Source: Flavobacterium arcticum
GTDB lineage: Bacteria > Bacteroidota > Bacteroidia > Flavobacteriales > Flavobacteriaceae
Reading direction: 5' to 3'
NCBI RefSeq assembly: GCF_003344925.1
Contig: NZ_CP031188.1
Span: 248,001-312,000 of the forward strand
DNA: 64,000 bases
The notes below the pieces were generated by a model, which saw only the letters and a program-made list of their open reading frames with translations, was not told the origin of the DNA and searched no databases. The first letter of the stretch is position 1, and each line of letters opens with the position of its first letter. Below are positions 8,450-19,268 of this stretch, piece by piece. The translations under genes were made by a program, and so were the position numbers.

Positions 8450-10732
8450 ATGAAACAAACATTTTTATTGTTGGCTATGCTAACCCTAGGTTCGGCACAG
8501 GCACAAAAAAACAAACCAATGAATAAAGAACAGGAAATAGAGCAAAAAGTAGATGCGCTCTTAGCTAAAATGACCCTTGAAGAAAAAGTAGGGCAAATGA
8601 ATCAGTATAATGGCTTTTGGGATGTAACAGGACCATCGCCAAAAGAGGGTAATGCTGCCTTAAAATATGAGCATCTTCGCAAAGGCTGGGTAGGCTCTAT
8701 GCTTACCGTGCGTGGTGTAAAAGAAGTACGTGCCGTACAAAAAATTGCGGTTGAAGAAACCCGATTGGGCATTCCGCTTATCATTGGTTTTGATGTAATA
8801 CATGGCTATAAAACATTAAGCCCTATACCCCTTGCCGAAGCTGCAAGCTGGGATATGGGAGCGATACAAAACTCTGCCACCACAGCAGCCTCAGAAGCTG
8901 CTGCAAGCGGAATTAACTGGACATTTGGTCCTAATGTAGATATATCTCGTGATGCCCGCTGGGGGCGCGTTATGGAAGGTGCAGGCGAAGACCCATTTTT
9001 GGGTAGTAAAGTAGCCGAAGCCCGTGTTAAAGGTTTTCAGGGTAGTAACCGTAGTGATTTAGGCTCTCCTCTTACTATTGCTGCCTGTGCCAAACACTTT
9101 GCCGCTTATGGTTTTGCCGAAGCAGGTCGTGATTATAACACTGTAGATATTAGTAATGCCACATTATACAATACTGTAATGCCACCATTTAAAGCAGCTA
9201 AAGATGCTGGTGTGCGTACTTTTATGAACGCTTTTAATATACTTAATGGTGTGCCTGCAACAGGCAACAGTTTTTTACAGCGTGACATATTAAAAGGTAA
9301 ATGGGGTTTTGATGGTTTTGTAATAAGCGACTGGGCATCTATCAGAGAAATGATAGCACACGGCTATGCCGAAGACGGCGCCGAAGCTACACTTAAAGCG
9401 GTAAAAGCAGGTTCTGATATGGACATGGAATCGCATCTTTACATTGCCGAATTAGTAAAACTGGTATACGAAGGTAAGGTCGATATTGCTTTAGTAGATG
9501 ATGCTGTACGCCGCATACTGCGTGTTAAGTATGAGTTAGGATTATTTGACGACCCATACAAATATTGCGACGAGAAGCGTGAAAAAGCCACTATTGGTAG
9601 CAAAGCCAATAACGAGTCCGTTTTGGATATGGCTAAAAAATCTATTGTATTACTTAAAAACGAAAATCAATTATTACCACTTAAAAAGAAAGGGCAAAAA
9701 ATTGCACTTATTGGTGCTTTAGCCGATGATAAAACAAGCCCGTTAGGCAGCTGGAGAATAGCCTCTGATGATAATACCGCAGTATCGGTATTAGAAGGAA
9801 TGCAACAATACAAAGGTAACGAGCTGGTATATGAAAAAGGTGCTGATTTAACGGTAGGCAAAACTACTTTTCTTGATGAGTTAGTATTTAATACTACAGA
9901 CAGAAGTGGTTTTGAAGCTGCTAAAAAAGCAGCTAAGGAGGCAGATGTAGTAGTTATGGTACTGGGCGAGCACGGTTTCCAGAGTGGTGAAGGGCGTAGC
10001 CGTACTAACCTTGACCTACCGGGATTACAACAAGAACTATTAGAAGAAATATATAAAGTAAATCCAAATGTTGTTTTGGTATTAAACAACGGTCGTCCGT
10101 TAGCGCTGCCTTGGGCAGCCGAAAACATCCCTACCATTGTAGAGGCATGGCAATTGGGTACACAAACCGGTAATGCAGTAGCACAAGTACTGTATGGCGA
10201 TTATAACCCAAGTGGTAAGCTCCCTATGAGTTTTCCGCGTAATGTGGGGCAAGTACCTATCTACTATAACCAACATAGCACAGGACGCCCTATAAATAGT
10301 GATAACAATGTATTTTGGTCACATTATAGCGATGTGGAGAAAACACCTCTATTTGCTTTTGGTCATGGGCTTAGTTATACTACTTTTAAGTATGGCATTA
10401 TACAACTTGATAAGAAAGAATACAGTAAAGGAGAACCTGTAAAAGTAAGCGTTGACATTACCAACACAGGTAACTATGATGGTAAAGAGGTAGTACAACT
10501 TTATATAAGAGATATTGCAGCCAGCCTGTCGCGCCCTGTAAAAGAACTGAAAGGCTTTGAAATGGTTTCGCTTAAGAAAGGAGAAACCAAAGCCGTAACC
10601 TTTACATTAACCGATAAAGAACTTGGTTTTTATAATAACGAAGGAGAGTATCTTGTAGAGTCAGGTACATTCAAAGTATTTGTAGGGACAAGTTCTAACA
10701 ACGTACAAGAAACAACTTTTAAATTGAGGTAA
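8450..10732 (+). CDS. bglX: GH3 beta-glucosidase, periplasmic
   Basis: 760 aa, the usual length for BglX-type GH3. Signal peptide at 1-19 ending AQAQ. The (beta/alpha)8 domain contains the KHFAAYG block and the nucleophile motif VISDW (D294). The second domain carries GEHGFQSGEGRSR. A C-terminal fibronectin-III-like domain follows. It should trim beta-linked glucose, and possibly mannose, from glucomannan oligosaccharides. Third gene of the esterase operon, ended by a hairpin at 10762-10795. Confidence 0.88.
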   Translation: MKQTFLLLAMLTLGSAQAQKNKPMNKEQEIEQKVDALLAKMTLEEKVGQMNQYNGFWDVTGPSPKEGNAALKYEHLRKGWVGSMLTVRGVKEVRAVQKIAVEETRLGIPLIIGFDVIHGYKTLSPIPLAEAASWDMGAIQNSATTAASEAAASGINWTFGPNVDISRDARWGRVMEGAGEDPFLGSKVAEARVKGFQGSNRSDLGSPLTIAACAKHFAAYGFAEAGRDYNTVDISNATLYNTVMPPFKAAKDAGVRTFMNAFNILNGVPATGNSFLQRDILKGKWGFDGFVISDWASIREMIAHGYAEDGAEATLKAVKAGSDMDMESHLYIAELVKLVYEGKVDIALVDDAVRRILRVKYELGLFDDPYKYCDEKREKATIGSKANNESVLDMAKKSIVLLKNENQLLPLKKKGQKIALIGALADDKTSPLGSWRIASDDNTAVSVLEGMQQYKGNELVYEKGADLTVGKTTFLDELVFNTTDRSGFEAAKKAAKEADVVVMVLGEHGFQSGEGRSRTNLDLPGLQQELLEEIYKVNPNVVLVLNNGRPLALPWAAENIPTIVEAWQLGTQTGNAVAQVLYGDYNPSGKLPMSFPRNVGQVPIYYNQHSTGRPINSDNNVFWSHYSDVEKTPLFAFGHGLSYTTFKYGIIQLDKKEYSKGEPVKVSVDITNTGNYDGKEVVQLYIRDIAASLSRPVKELKGFEMVSLKKGETKAVTFTLTDKELGFYNNEGEYLVESGTFKVFVGTSSNNVQETTFKLR

Positions 10733-10761
10733 TTTTTTTCATACATCTATTTTATTTTGAA

Positions 10762-10795
10762 AAGCATTGGATATTATTATTCAATGCTTTTTTTT
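10762..10795 (+). terminator. Terminator after the GH3 gene
   Basis: AAGCATTG pairs with CAATGCTT and is followed by a run of eight or so T. Confidence 0.75.
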
Positions 10796-10942
10796 ATTAC
10801 TATTATTTTGACAAACCAACAACCTATTAGTTGTCAAATAATTGAAACTATTAACCTCATTGTACTTCGTTTAGAATGACACTTTTTGAGCCAGTCCCTT
10901 TTACCTCTACTTATCTCATACAACCAAAGAACTTATGTTATA

Positions 10943-10981
10943 TACAAAAAGAAACCCCGTACGCATTCGTACAGGGTTCCG
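10943..10981 (-). terminator. Terminator after the GH5 gene
   Basis: On the minus strand AACCCTGTACG pairs with CGTACGGGGTT (one bulge) and is followed by TTTCTTTTT. Confidence 0.7.
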
Positions 10982-11011
10982 CCCAAAATTACAAAACTAA
11001 CTCAACTTAAT

Positions 11012-11968
11012 CTATTTATTCAATTTTCTTAAGTAAGCACGGGTTTTTAAGCCGCTCTCTTTAATATCTTTATCTTTCCAATTCCCAATAGACTTAGCCG
11101 ATTTTTTGAGTACGCTACACGTCTCATCTTTATCAGATACTGACCATGTTATCCAGCTCAGTCCTCTATCTTCCATCCAGTTTACCCAGTTGTCCCATTC
11201 TGCTTCGTCTAGTGGTCCGTCGCCTGTAGCTTCCATACCTGCACTTTCTGATATAAATACAGGTAATCCTTTTGCCAGTGCGGCATCAGTACGGTCGCGA
11301 AGGTATTTACCATGGGTAGCTGCATAAAAGTGTACGGTGTACATTAAATTATCAAAACCTATAATAGGGTCTTCGGCAGGCAGGTTAATATCCTGATCCC
11401 AATGTGGGCAACCTACTAATATTATATTATTAGGGTCGTTTTTACGAATTACTTTTATTACCTCTTCACTATAGGCTTTTACATCTGCCCAGCTTTCATC
11501 GTTAGGTTCATTAAAAACTTCGTAGATAACATTGGGTGTATCGCCGTACTCTTTTGACATTTCATCAAAAAAGGTTTTAGCTTCTTTCAGGTTTATATTA
11601 TGGCTATGAAAATCGATAATCACATAAATACCACTTTCAATAGCACCATCAACTACAGTTTTTATTTTAGCCTTACTATCTTTAGGACTACTATTATAGC
11701 ATTTATCATCTGCATCAACACCCATTGCAGCACGCACAACATTTACATTCCAATCATCTTTTAACCATTGTACTGCTTGCTTGTTATAAAATCTTGGCCA
11801 GAAATTATGCCATCCAAAACTCATGCCACGCAACATTACATGCTCTCCATTTCTATCTACCAGTTGTGTGCCTTTTACACCTAGTTGCCCATGCTCTTTT
11901 ACAGGCTGTGCATACCCGATAGCTGTAAGCAATAGTACAGCAAAGGTTATTTTAAAAAGTTGTAACAT
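11012..11968 (-). CDS. GH5 endo-beta-glucanase (GH5_2-like), secreted
   Basis: 318 aa with a signal peptide (1-20). GH5 TIM barrel: VVRAAM after strand 3, HSHN, the acid/base motif FNEPN (E154), VHFYAA and a late FISESAG supplying the nucleophile Glu. The closest subfamily by motif is GH5_2, usually active on beta-1,4-glucan or glucomannan. It starts 3 bp after the GH27 stop, so the two are co-transcribed. Complements the mannanases by cutting at glucose residues of glucomannan (inference). Confidence 0.82.
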   Translation of the reverse strand: MLQLFKITFAVLLLTAIGYAQPVKEHGQLGVKGTQLVDRNGEHVMLRGMSFGWHNFWPRFYNKQAVQWLKDDWNVNVVRAAMGVDADDKCYNSSPKDSKAKIKTVVDGAIESGIYVIIDFHSHNINLKEAKTFFDEMSKEYGDTPNVIYEVFNEPNDESWADVKAYSEEVIKVIRKNDPNNIILVGCPHWDQDINLPAEDPIIGFDNLMYTVHFYAATHGKYLRDRTDAALAKGLPVFISESAGMEATGDGPLDEAEWDNWVNWMEDRGLSWITWSVSDKDETCSVLKKSAKSIGNWKDKDIKESGLKTRAYLRKLNK

Positions 11969-11970
11969 AA

Positions 11971-13212
11971 TTATTTCTTTTTTGTAAGTCTAAGAGCTAC
12001 TACATCATGAGAAGCTATTTTGTCTTTAAATGCTTTTTTAGTAGTACTCGCTTTTTTATTTTTCCAAATATTTTTAATAGTATAAGCTATATTACTAAAA
12101 TCGGCAGTAAGACCGCTTAAATCGTCTTTTATGATATGTTTTGCCCAATCAAAATTTATTTTCTTTTCGGCATCGCTGCGGTTCAGGAACGTTACAGCCC
12201 AATCACCATCACTTAAAGGTTTTACCCAAACTTCGATACCATCTTCAGCAGAGTATTTAAAACCTTGTATGCCTAGTTTATCCTGATTAATGGCTATCAT
12301 ATCTTTATTGGTAAGAATACTCAATGTTTCTTCGCTCATGCTTCTGAAATCATTTCCTGCAATAAGCGGAGAAGCCATAAGACTCCACATGGTAAAGTGC
12401 GAACGATCTTCGGCAGCAGTCATACCATTACCTACTTCAAGCATATCAAAATCATTCCAATGGTCGGGTCCCGAATACTTGCGGATGCCTTTTCGCATCT
12501 CTACAATTTTCATAAAACCCCAAGACGACCAATTTTCTGGATGCTTGTACTCACAATCAAAACAAGGGTATATATCGCCAGATATCCTCCAAAGGTTACC
12601 TACAGGCTCAGCCCACTCCCACGGGTCGTTATCTCCCCATTCACAAAGACTAAAAACAATAGGCTTTCCTGCTTTTTTTAATGCATTACTCATTGTAGTA
12701 TATGCTTCTTTTGCTGTTATACCCTCAGTATTACACCAGTCATATTTAAGAAAATCTATACCTAGTGAAGCATAAAATCGTGCATCTTGATATTCATATC
12801 CACGAGTACCAGGATATCCGGCACAGGTTTTTGTACCTGCACAGTTGTATAAGCCAAACTTTAACCCTTTTGAGTGTACATAATCTATAAGCGCTTTCAT
12901 TCCGTTAGGGAATTTCTCAGGATCAGGTACTAAATTACCATCAATATCTCTTTCGCGGGTCATCCATCCATCATCTAATACTATGTAAGTATACCCTGCA
13001 TCTTTCATACCAGAGGCTACCATTATATCAGCAGTTTCTTTTACCAATTTTTCATCTATATGTGTTTCAAAAGTATTCCATGAATTCCAGCCCATAGGTG
13101 GTGTCATGGCAAGCCCTTCAAACTTTGTTGGTTCTTGTTTATAAACATTACCCTGTGCTAAAACAGCAATTATAGGAATTATGCAAAAAAGAGTACTTAT
13201 AATTTTTTTCAT
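11971..13212 (-). CDS. GH27 alpha-galactosidase, secreted
   Basis: 413 aa with a signal peptide. Hallmark GH27 motifs: PPMGWNSWNTF, VLDDGWM, KYDWC with nucleophile D158, RISGD (acid/base Asp) and WNDFDMLEVGN. Removes alpha-1,6-galactose side groups from galactomannan, exposing the backbone to the GH26 and GH5 enzymes. Co-transcribed with the GH5 gene. The upstream SusC-to-IPT run has its own terminator (13251-13283), so this pair needs its own promoter. Confidence 0.9.
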   Translation of the reverse strand: MKKIISTLFCIIPIIAVLAQGNVYKQEPTKFEGLAMTPPMGWNSWNTFETHIDEKLVKETADIMVASGMKDAGYTYIVLDDGWMTRERDIDGNLVPDPEKFPNGMKALIDYVHSKGLKFGLYNCAGTKTCAGYPGTRGYEYQDARFYASLGIDFLKYDWCNTEGITAKEAYTTMSNALKKAGKPIVFSLCEWGDNDPWEWAEPVGNLWRISGDIYPCFDCEYKHPENWSSWGFMKIVEMRKGIRKYSGPDHWNDFDMLEVGNGMTAAEDRSHFTMWSLMASPLIAGNDFRSMSEETLSILTNKDMIAINQDKLGIQGFKYSAEDGIEVWVKPLSDGDWAVTFLNRSDAEKKINFDWAKHIIKDDLSGLTADFSNIAYTIKNIWKNKKASTTKKAFKDKIASHDVVALRLTKKK

Positions 13213-13250
13213 GTGTACTTGTTACTCAAATTTTATGTAGTTAACAGTAA

Positions 13251-13283
13251 AAACATTCCCCGAACTAAAAGTCTAGGGAATGT
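13251..13283 (-). terminator. Terminator after the IPT lipoprotein gene
   Basis: On the minus strand AACATTCCC pairs with GGGAATGTT and is followed by TTTT; it separates the SusCD transcript from GH27-GH5. Confidence 0.65.
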
Positions 13284-13324
13284 TATACAAAAAACAACTT
13301 TATAAAGTTTAAGATTTAAATTTA

Positions 13325-14347
13325 TTATTCGGCTACTGTAAACCCTATATTATCAAAATAGTAGTTATGGGCTTCGCCACTAAATTCTTGGAATGAAATA
13401 TTTTGCAACGCTTCTGGCATACCGCCTAGTTCTTCCCAAGTAAAAGTGTAGTCTACCCACTCAGTACCTGTTTCAAAAGAAAAGTTATCATCTCCCCAGT
13501 TGTTACCATTAAAAATAAGTACTAGTTTACCAGCATCATCAGAACGAACTGAGAAATGAATACCTGAATATTGCGAAATCTGATCATCCCAACCCCAATT
13601 TCCTTGTATATTATCCCAGCCTGATATCTCTTTCTTGATAAATGTTGTTCCCTGAGCTGCTTTAGCCAAGTCAGTTATATACTCATGGTTATTCCATTCT
13701 TCTATATCCCATGGTGCATAAAAAGCATCATCATAAATTGCTGTTCCTACAGCAGTACCCCATTGTGAATCTCCAGAAATAGTTGTTACTGTTAAATACT
13801 TTAAATTCGAATCTGCTGGCATTATAGCAACAATTTCGGTTAAGGTACTAGAAACTATTTGTGCCTCTACTTCTCCAACAGTTACTACAGGATCTAAAAA
13901 GTATGATCCGTAAATCGTAATTTCTTCACCTTCGGCAGCATTTACAGGGTTAAAACTTAAAACCTCTGGTGCTGGTGGCGCTACTACAAAATTATATATC
14001 GCTGTACCTCCATCTGTAACTACTTTTAGTTCATCAACAGTATCTGCATAAGGTGTATCTCTATCAATAGTTACTAAAATCACTTCATCTGTAACTAGTG
14101 TTGGGTTAAAATAAGTATCGGTCTCATTAAAATATATTTTTTGAGTTCCAGTAAAACCTTTACCCCTAACAATGTACATGTTGTTAGCATACCCCTGCCC
14201 TACAAGAGAATCGTTTTGAGCAAGACTAACACTCTCTATAACAGGTTGTCCACCCGTTGCTGCATCATCATCACTACATGATGCAAATAATGCTATTGCG
14301 AATACCGTAAGTACACCCAATATTGCTTTTAATTTAAATTTTTTCAT
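13325..14347 (-). CDS. IPT/TIG-domain surface glycan-binding lipoprotein
   Basis: 340 aa. SPII signal with lipobox FASC followed by Ser-Asp-Asp-Asp, as in surface-exposed Bacteroidota lipoproteins. Two IPT/TIG domains (about 35-125 and 125-205) precede an aromatic-rich C-terminal beta domain (about 210-340) that looks like a carbohydrate-binding module. It sits where SusE/SusF or other surface glycan-binding proteins are found, directly after SusD. Probably binds mannan at the cell surface. Confidence 0.78.
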   Translation of the reverse strand: MKKFKLKAILGVLTVFAIALFASCSDDDAATGGQPVIESVSLAQNDSLVGQGYANNMYIVRGKGFTGTQKIYFNETDTYFNPTLVTDEVILVTIDRDTPYADTVDELKVVTDGGTAIYNFVVAPPAPEVLSFNPVNAAEGEEITIYGSYFLDPVVTVGEVEAQIVSSTLTEIVAIMPADSNLKYLTVTTISGDSQWGTAVGTAIYDDAFYAPWDIEEWNNHEYITDLAKAAQGTTFIKKEISGWDNIQGNWGWDDQISQYSGIHFSVRSDDAGKLVLIFNGNNWGDDNFSFETGTEWVDYTFTWEELGGMPEALQNISFQEFSGEAHNYYFDNIGFTVAE

Positions 14348-14367
14348 ACTAATTAATTTTTTAAAAA

Positions 14368-15969
14368 TTATTCAAATGTATATGGTACGGGTGGTTCTAG
14401 TAATAAAGGATTTTTAGCCACATCATTATCAGGGTATGGTAAGTAAAAATCAGACTCATCAGGCGTAAAATATTCAGCAGTAAACATATTACCTCTGTTT
14501 TGTGCCCCCATAATAGCTATTGCTTGTGCTCTTGGTAATCTACCTAAGTCAAACCAATAATCACCTTCAAAGCAAAGCTCACGTCTTCTTTCTGTAAATA
14601 ACTCATCAAATGTAATATTGGTAACCGCAGCTAATCCTGCTCTTGTTCTTACTGCATTAAATGATGCTAGTGCAGCAGCATCAGATGTACTACCACCTCC
14701 TGCCATAATAGCTTCGGCATGAATAAGTAATAAATCTGCATAACGCATTATATAAGTATTATTTTCCATCATTGCCCATGCATCTACACTTCCAGTTTGA
14801 TCACCATTTACTATACCAATACAGTATTTTTTAATAGCTGCGCCTGCACCTTGCCCACCAATATCTTCAGCAGCTGGTACTGTAAATCCTACAGCCGGAG
14901 TAGTTGCACCGTCTAATAATACTTTTATATTAGGGTATTCATCACCTGGAAGCATAATGGTTGATTTTCGTCTTACATCACCTGCTTCATAAAGGTCAAG
15001 AACGTCTTGAGAAGGAGCAAACACACCACCATAACTAGCATTAGATGTAGTTACCAAGGCATTACTTATACCAAACTGTGTATTACAGTTATTAGCAGAA
15101 CCATAGTTACCGTCTGTTATCCATTCTAATGCAAATATTGACTCTTCGTTATCATTATTAGGATAGGTAAATAAATCTCCAAATGATTTGGCAGGAAGTT
15201 GATCGCCTCCTAGTAACTTAAATTCGTTACTGTTTATAACCTGCTCTGCCATTTGTCTAGCCTCTGTATATTTTTTCTCATACAGGTACACTTTTGCGAG
15301 CATTGCTTTTGCCGATCCTTTAGACACACGCTTATTAGTCGAATAGTTAGCTGTTCTTACTTTATCATACAGTAATTCAGTTGCTTTTTGGTAATCACTT
15401 TCTATTAACTGATATATGTCTTCTATCCTATTCTTATTGATTATAGGATTATCAACAAAATCAAGATTGTTTTCTATAATAGGTACATCTCCCCAAAGCC
15501 TTACTAAGTAAAAATAGGCTGTAGCTCTCATAAAATAAGCCTCACCAATTGTATTATCTAGTATTTCTGGATCTATATCACCACTAACACGGTCTGAAAG
15601 GAAATTGATAATAGAGTTTGCCTGACCTACGTTTGCCCAAAGTGAGCGCCATCCGTTTGCAAGCTCACCATCACTACCATTAATTGAAAAGTTACGCATG
15701 GCGTTCACATCACTAGAATTAGTGTACATATTACCCGAACCTACTTCGGCAACGGCATAGAAAAACTTGTTGTTGAACTGAAACCATGTACGAGAATACA
15801 TACCATTTGTAGCTGACTCTACTTGTGCATTAGAAGTGTAATAATTATCTAAGCTAATCTGATCTTCTGGTGGTCGATCAGTAAAATCTTCGGAGCATGA
15901 GGTAAAAACTGTACATATTAGTACCAATGTTAGCACTTTATATGTGTAAAGGAATTTATTCATTTTCAT
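14368..15969 (-). CDS. susD: SusD/RagB-family outer-membrane glycan-binding lipoprotein
   Basis: 533 aa, normal SusD length. Lipobox FTSC; N-terminal DRPPEDQIS and the helical repeats of RagB/SusD; conserved RADLLLIHAEA and FTERRRELCFEGDYWFDLGR near the C terminus. Forms the lid of the SusC transporter. 12 bp downstream of susC. Confidence 0.93.
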   Translation of the reverse strand: MKMNKFLYTYKVLTLVLICTVFTSCSEDFTDRPPEDQISLDNYYTSNAQVESATNGMYSRTWFQFNNKFFYAVAEVGSGNMYTNSSDVNAMRNFSINGSDGELANGWRSLWANVGQANSIINFLSDRVSGDIDPEILDNTIGEAYFMRATAYFYLVRLWGDVPIIENNLDFVDNPIINKNRIEDIYQLIESDYQKATELLYDKVRTANYSTNKRVSKGSAKAMLAKVYLYEKKYTEARQMAEQVINSNEFKLLGGDQLPAKSFGDLFTYPNNDNEESIFALEWITDGNYGSANNCNTQFGISNALVTTSNASYGGVFAPSQDVLDLYEAGDVRRKSTIMLPGDEYPNIKVLLDGATTPAVGFTVPAAEDIGGQGAGAAIKKYCIGIVNGDQTGSVDAWAMMENNTYIMRYADLLLIHAEAIMAGGGSTSDAAALASFNAVRTRAGLAAVTNITFDELFTERRRELCFEGDYWFDLGRLPRAQAIAIMGAQNRGNMFTAEYFTPDESDFYLPYPDNDVAKNPLLLEPPVPYTFE

Positions 15970-15981
15970 TTTTTTTATTTT

Positions 15982-18900
15982 TTAAAATTCTACATTGATA
16001 CCAACTGAATATGTTCTTGGTGTAGGGTATCTTCCGTTATCAATACCTGTTAGCAGCTGGTTTTGGTTAAACGAACCTACTTCTGGATCATAACCACTAT
16101 AGTTTGTTAGTGTAAGTAAGTTTTGTACACTTCCGTAAACTCTTACTCTCGACATCTTTGCTTTAGATATAAGTTCGCTTGGTAAGCTATATCCTAGTGT
16201 TAGGTTTTGTATTCTTAGATACGAACCGTCTTCTATATAACGAGTAGATATTTGATTATTTGCTGCACTTACACTTGCTACCGGTCTTGGTATATTAGTA
16301 TCTGTGTTATCAGGAGTCCAATAATTCATCGCATCTGCTAAAGCATTTTGGTATAAACCTGAATTTGCAGTGCCATTTCTTTTTGTTAGGTTCATAAGGT
16401 CATTACCGTAAGATCCTTGCACGAATATAGAAAGGTCAAAATTCTTATACTTAAAGTTATTCGTAAAACCAAAGGTAAAGTCAGGGTGTGGGTTACCAAT
16501 AAATGTTCTGTCATTAGCATCTATAACACCATCCTCATTAACATCCTTATACTTAACATCTCCTAGATAAGTTTGTCCAGCAGCCTGACCTACACTATTT
16601 CCAAATTGTATTGGAGCACTATTCAAATCATCTATATCGTTAAATATTCCTTCTGCTATATATCCATAAAACATTCCGATTGGCGAACCAACTTCAGTAT
16701 TAGTCACATCATACGATATATATCCATTAATATTTGTAGATTGTACTAGGTTTAAGCCGTCCTGTATTGCTGTTAATTCATTTTTATATTTTGAAACAAC
16801 AAGGGTGGAATTCCAAGAAAAATCACCTGTGCCTTTTGTTCTATAGTTTAATGTGATATCAACCCCTTTGTTTTCCATCTCACCAATGTTAGAGTAGGGG
16901 GCATCTTGACCGCCGTACTGACCTCCGCCACCTGTAAGATAATCAGGGAATGGTACCTGAAACAAGAAATCTTCTGATACTTTCTTATAAAAATCAAGAT
17001 TAACTGCAAGACGTGAATCTAAAACGGTAAAATCGATACCAAGATTGGTTTGCTTCATAGACTCCCAAGTCAAATTAGGATTTGGGAAGTTTGAAGGTAA
17101 GAATCCTGAACCAATACTTGAGTTTTGCTGTGCTAAAAGTGCGCTATATTGATTATTCGGGATTTGCTGATTACCTGTTTCTCCATAACCAAGCCTGAAT
17201 TTAATATTATCTATATATTTACGAGTACCTTCCATAAAGTCTTCGTTAGATAATTTCCATGATACTGCTACTGATGGAAAATACCCCCATTGATTATCAG
17301 TAGTAGGGTCAAATTTAGAAGAACGGTCACCACGATATGAAGCAGATAATCCGTACTTATTATCAAAATCATAAATAATACGACCAAAGAAAGAGTATAG
17401 AGCAGCACTACCTTGGTAACTTGTTACTTTACTTTGCGAAGGGTCTGCAAGGTTAAGTCCGTACACAGAGTTTGTTTGAAAACCTGTTGCTGTAGCCGTT
17501 ATACCTTCCCAGTGGCTATCATTAGCTTCCTGCCCTACAAGTACTGTAAACTTATGTTTATTGATTGTTCTATCATAAGTAAGTAAATTTTTAAAGTTAA
17601 TAGAGTACCAGTTTTGTCTTCTTTCAATAAGGTCGGCAGAAGTGTTTGTTTGTGCTCCCCAATTGTATGATGGTGTAAAATCAGTATGTTCAGAAAACTC
17701 CGTATTAGCACCAAGCTCTACTCTATATTTTAATCCTTTTATTATTTCTGCTTCTGCAAAAACATTACCTAAAAAGTTCTTTCTTACTAACTTATTATCT
17801 TTAGAAAGTACCTCAGCCACAGGATTAAAGTAGTTTACATTTTGACTAGTATCCTCAGGCCCGGCAAAAGAACCATCTGCATTTCTTACTGGTATATCAG
17901 GTGCTTGTAGTAAAGTATTAGCTATAACTCCCTGAAAACTTTGGTTTACCGTTAGTTTTTCATTAGTAATACCTGCATTCATATTAGCACCAACCTTTAA
18001 CCAGTCTTTAACTTTAGAGTCAAGATTTAAACGTGTTGTATACCTCTTATAACCAGAACCTAGCAATACACCTTCTTGATCTAGAAAACCTCCAGAAAGA
18101 TAGTATGATGTAGTTTCGCTACCTCCTGAAAATGAAAGCTGGTGACTTGTAGAGACTGCCGTTCTATATACTTCATCTTGCCAGTCAGTACCATTACCTA
18201 ATAATTCAGGATTAGCAAATTCAGGTCGAAGTTGATCTTCTCCGACTCCAAAAAGCAAGCTCAACTCATTTTGATACTGAGCATACTGACGCAAGTTCAT
18301 TACATCTAACTTTTTATAAATACTCTGTGCAGAGGTATACCCTTCATAACGTAATTTTCCATCGCCTTTTTTACCCGACTTAGTTGTTATAATAATAACC
18401 CCATTAGCACCTCTAGAACCATAAATAGCAGTTGCCGAGGCATCTTTAAGAATGTCTATAGACTGAATATCGTTAGGATTTATCATAGAAAGCGGGCTCA
18501 CAGCATTGTTACCTGCTCCTCCACTAGAATCAAACCCGTCACTTGCCATTGGTCTCCCACTCATCGATTTCCCAGTAGCATCACCAGATACAGGCACGCC
18601 ATCAATAATATAAAGTGGCTCATTAGTACCCGATATAGAAGTAGTACCACGAACCCTTATAGATACTGCTCCGCCTGGCTGTCCTGAGTTATTACTAACA
18701 GAAACACCTGCTGCTTTACCCTGTATCATTTGGTCTACAGTAGTTTGTTTTAGATTCTCTATATCTTTAGTACGTATTGTAGATACCGCACTGTTTACAT
18801 CGTCTTTCCTTTGAGTCCCATAACCTATTACGACTACCTCGTCTAGAACTTCTACATTTTCGGCAAGAGTTACATTTATAATCGCTCTTCCATTTACTGC

Positions 18901-19176
18901 TATTTCCTGAGTAGAAAAACCAATAAACGTATAAACAAGAGTAGCATCAGTAGCTGTGCTGATGGAGTATTTACCCTCAATATCAGTAGACACAACCGTA
19001 GCTGTACCCTTTACCGTAACGTTTACCCCCGGTATAGTCATACCACTATTGTCAGACACAACCCCTGTAACAATACTTTGTGCCTGTGCGGAGGTTATCC
19101 CGAAAAGAAACAGGAGGTAAAACAGGGTCTTTCCCCGTGTTATCCAAGAAGTGAAATAATGTAGTGTATTCCCCAT
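15982..19176 (-). CDS. susC: SusC/RagA-family TonB-dependent outer-membrane transporter
   Basis: 1064 aa. Signal peptide ends at AQAQ (about residue 33). A carboxypeptidase-regulatory-like domain comes first (about 34-115), then a TonB box-like stretch and plug with DEVVVIGYGTQ and ASATAIYGSRGANGVIIITTK, then the 22-strand barrel. Imports mannan oligosaccharides with SusD. First gene of the susC-susD-IPT transcript. Confidence 0.95.
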   Translation of the reverse strand: MGNTLHYFTSWITRGKTLFYLLFLFGITSAQAQSIVTGVVSDNSGMTIPGVNVTVKGTATVVSTDIEGKYSISTATDATLVYTFIGFSTQEIAVNGRAIINVTLAENVEVLDEVVVIGYGTQRKDDVNSAVSTIRTKDIENLKQTTVDQMIQGKAAGVSVSNNSGQPGGAVSIRVRGTTSISGTNEPLYIIDGVPVSGDATGKSMSGRPMASDGFDSSGGAGNNAVSPLSMINPNDIQSIDILKDASATAIYGSRGANGVIIITTKSGKKGDGKLRYEGYTSAQSIYKKLDVMNLRQYAQYQNELSLLFGVGEDQLRPEFANPELLGNGTDWQDEVYRTAVSTSHQLSFSGGSETTSYYLSGGFLDQEGVLLGSGYKRYTTRLNLDSKVKDWLKVGANMNAGITNEKLTVNQSFQGVIANTLLQAPDIPVRNADGSFAGPEDTSQNVNYFNPVAEVLSKDNKLVRKNFLGNVFAEAEIIKGLKYRVELGANTEFSEHTDFTPSYNWGAQTNTSADLIERRQNWYSINFKNLLTYDRTINKHKFTVLVGQEANDSHWEGITATATGFQTNSVYGLNLADPSQSKVTSYQGSAALYSFFGRIIYDFDNKYGLSASYRGDRSSKFDPTTDNQWGYFPSVAVSWKLSNEDFMEGTRKYIDNIKFRLGYGETGNQQIPNNQYSALLAQQNSSIGSGFLPSNFPNPNLTWESMKQTNLGIDFTVLDSRLAVNLDFYKKVSEDFLFQVPFPDYLTGGGGQYGGQDAPYSNIGEMENKGVDITLNYRTKGTGDFSWNSTLVVSKYKNELTAIQDGLNLVQSTNINGYISYDVTNTEVGSPIGMFYGYIAEGIFNDIDDLNSAPIQFGNSVGQAAGQTYLGDVKYKDVNEDGVIDANDRTFIGNPHPDFTFGFTNNFKYKNFDLSIFVQGSYGNDLMNLTKRNGTANSGLYQNALADAMNYWTPDNTDTNIPRPVASVSAANNQISTRYIEDGSYLRIQNLTLGYSLPSELISKAKMSRVRVYGSVQNLLTLTNYSGYDPEVGSFNQNQLLTGIDNGRYPTPRTYSVGINVEF

Positions 19177-19268
19177 AATAAATTTGTGTTTGTTAGTTAC
19201 TAATTCCTAAATAAATGACGCATTAAATTTTACAATCAACAATTTTAAAGTTCATTTATTGACAAAAA

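Noticed and set aside
9667..10137. 156-aa open frame on the minus strand inside the GH3 gene
   Set aside because: It is antisense to a well-conserved GH3 coding region with complete motifs; composition is that of a shadow frame.
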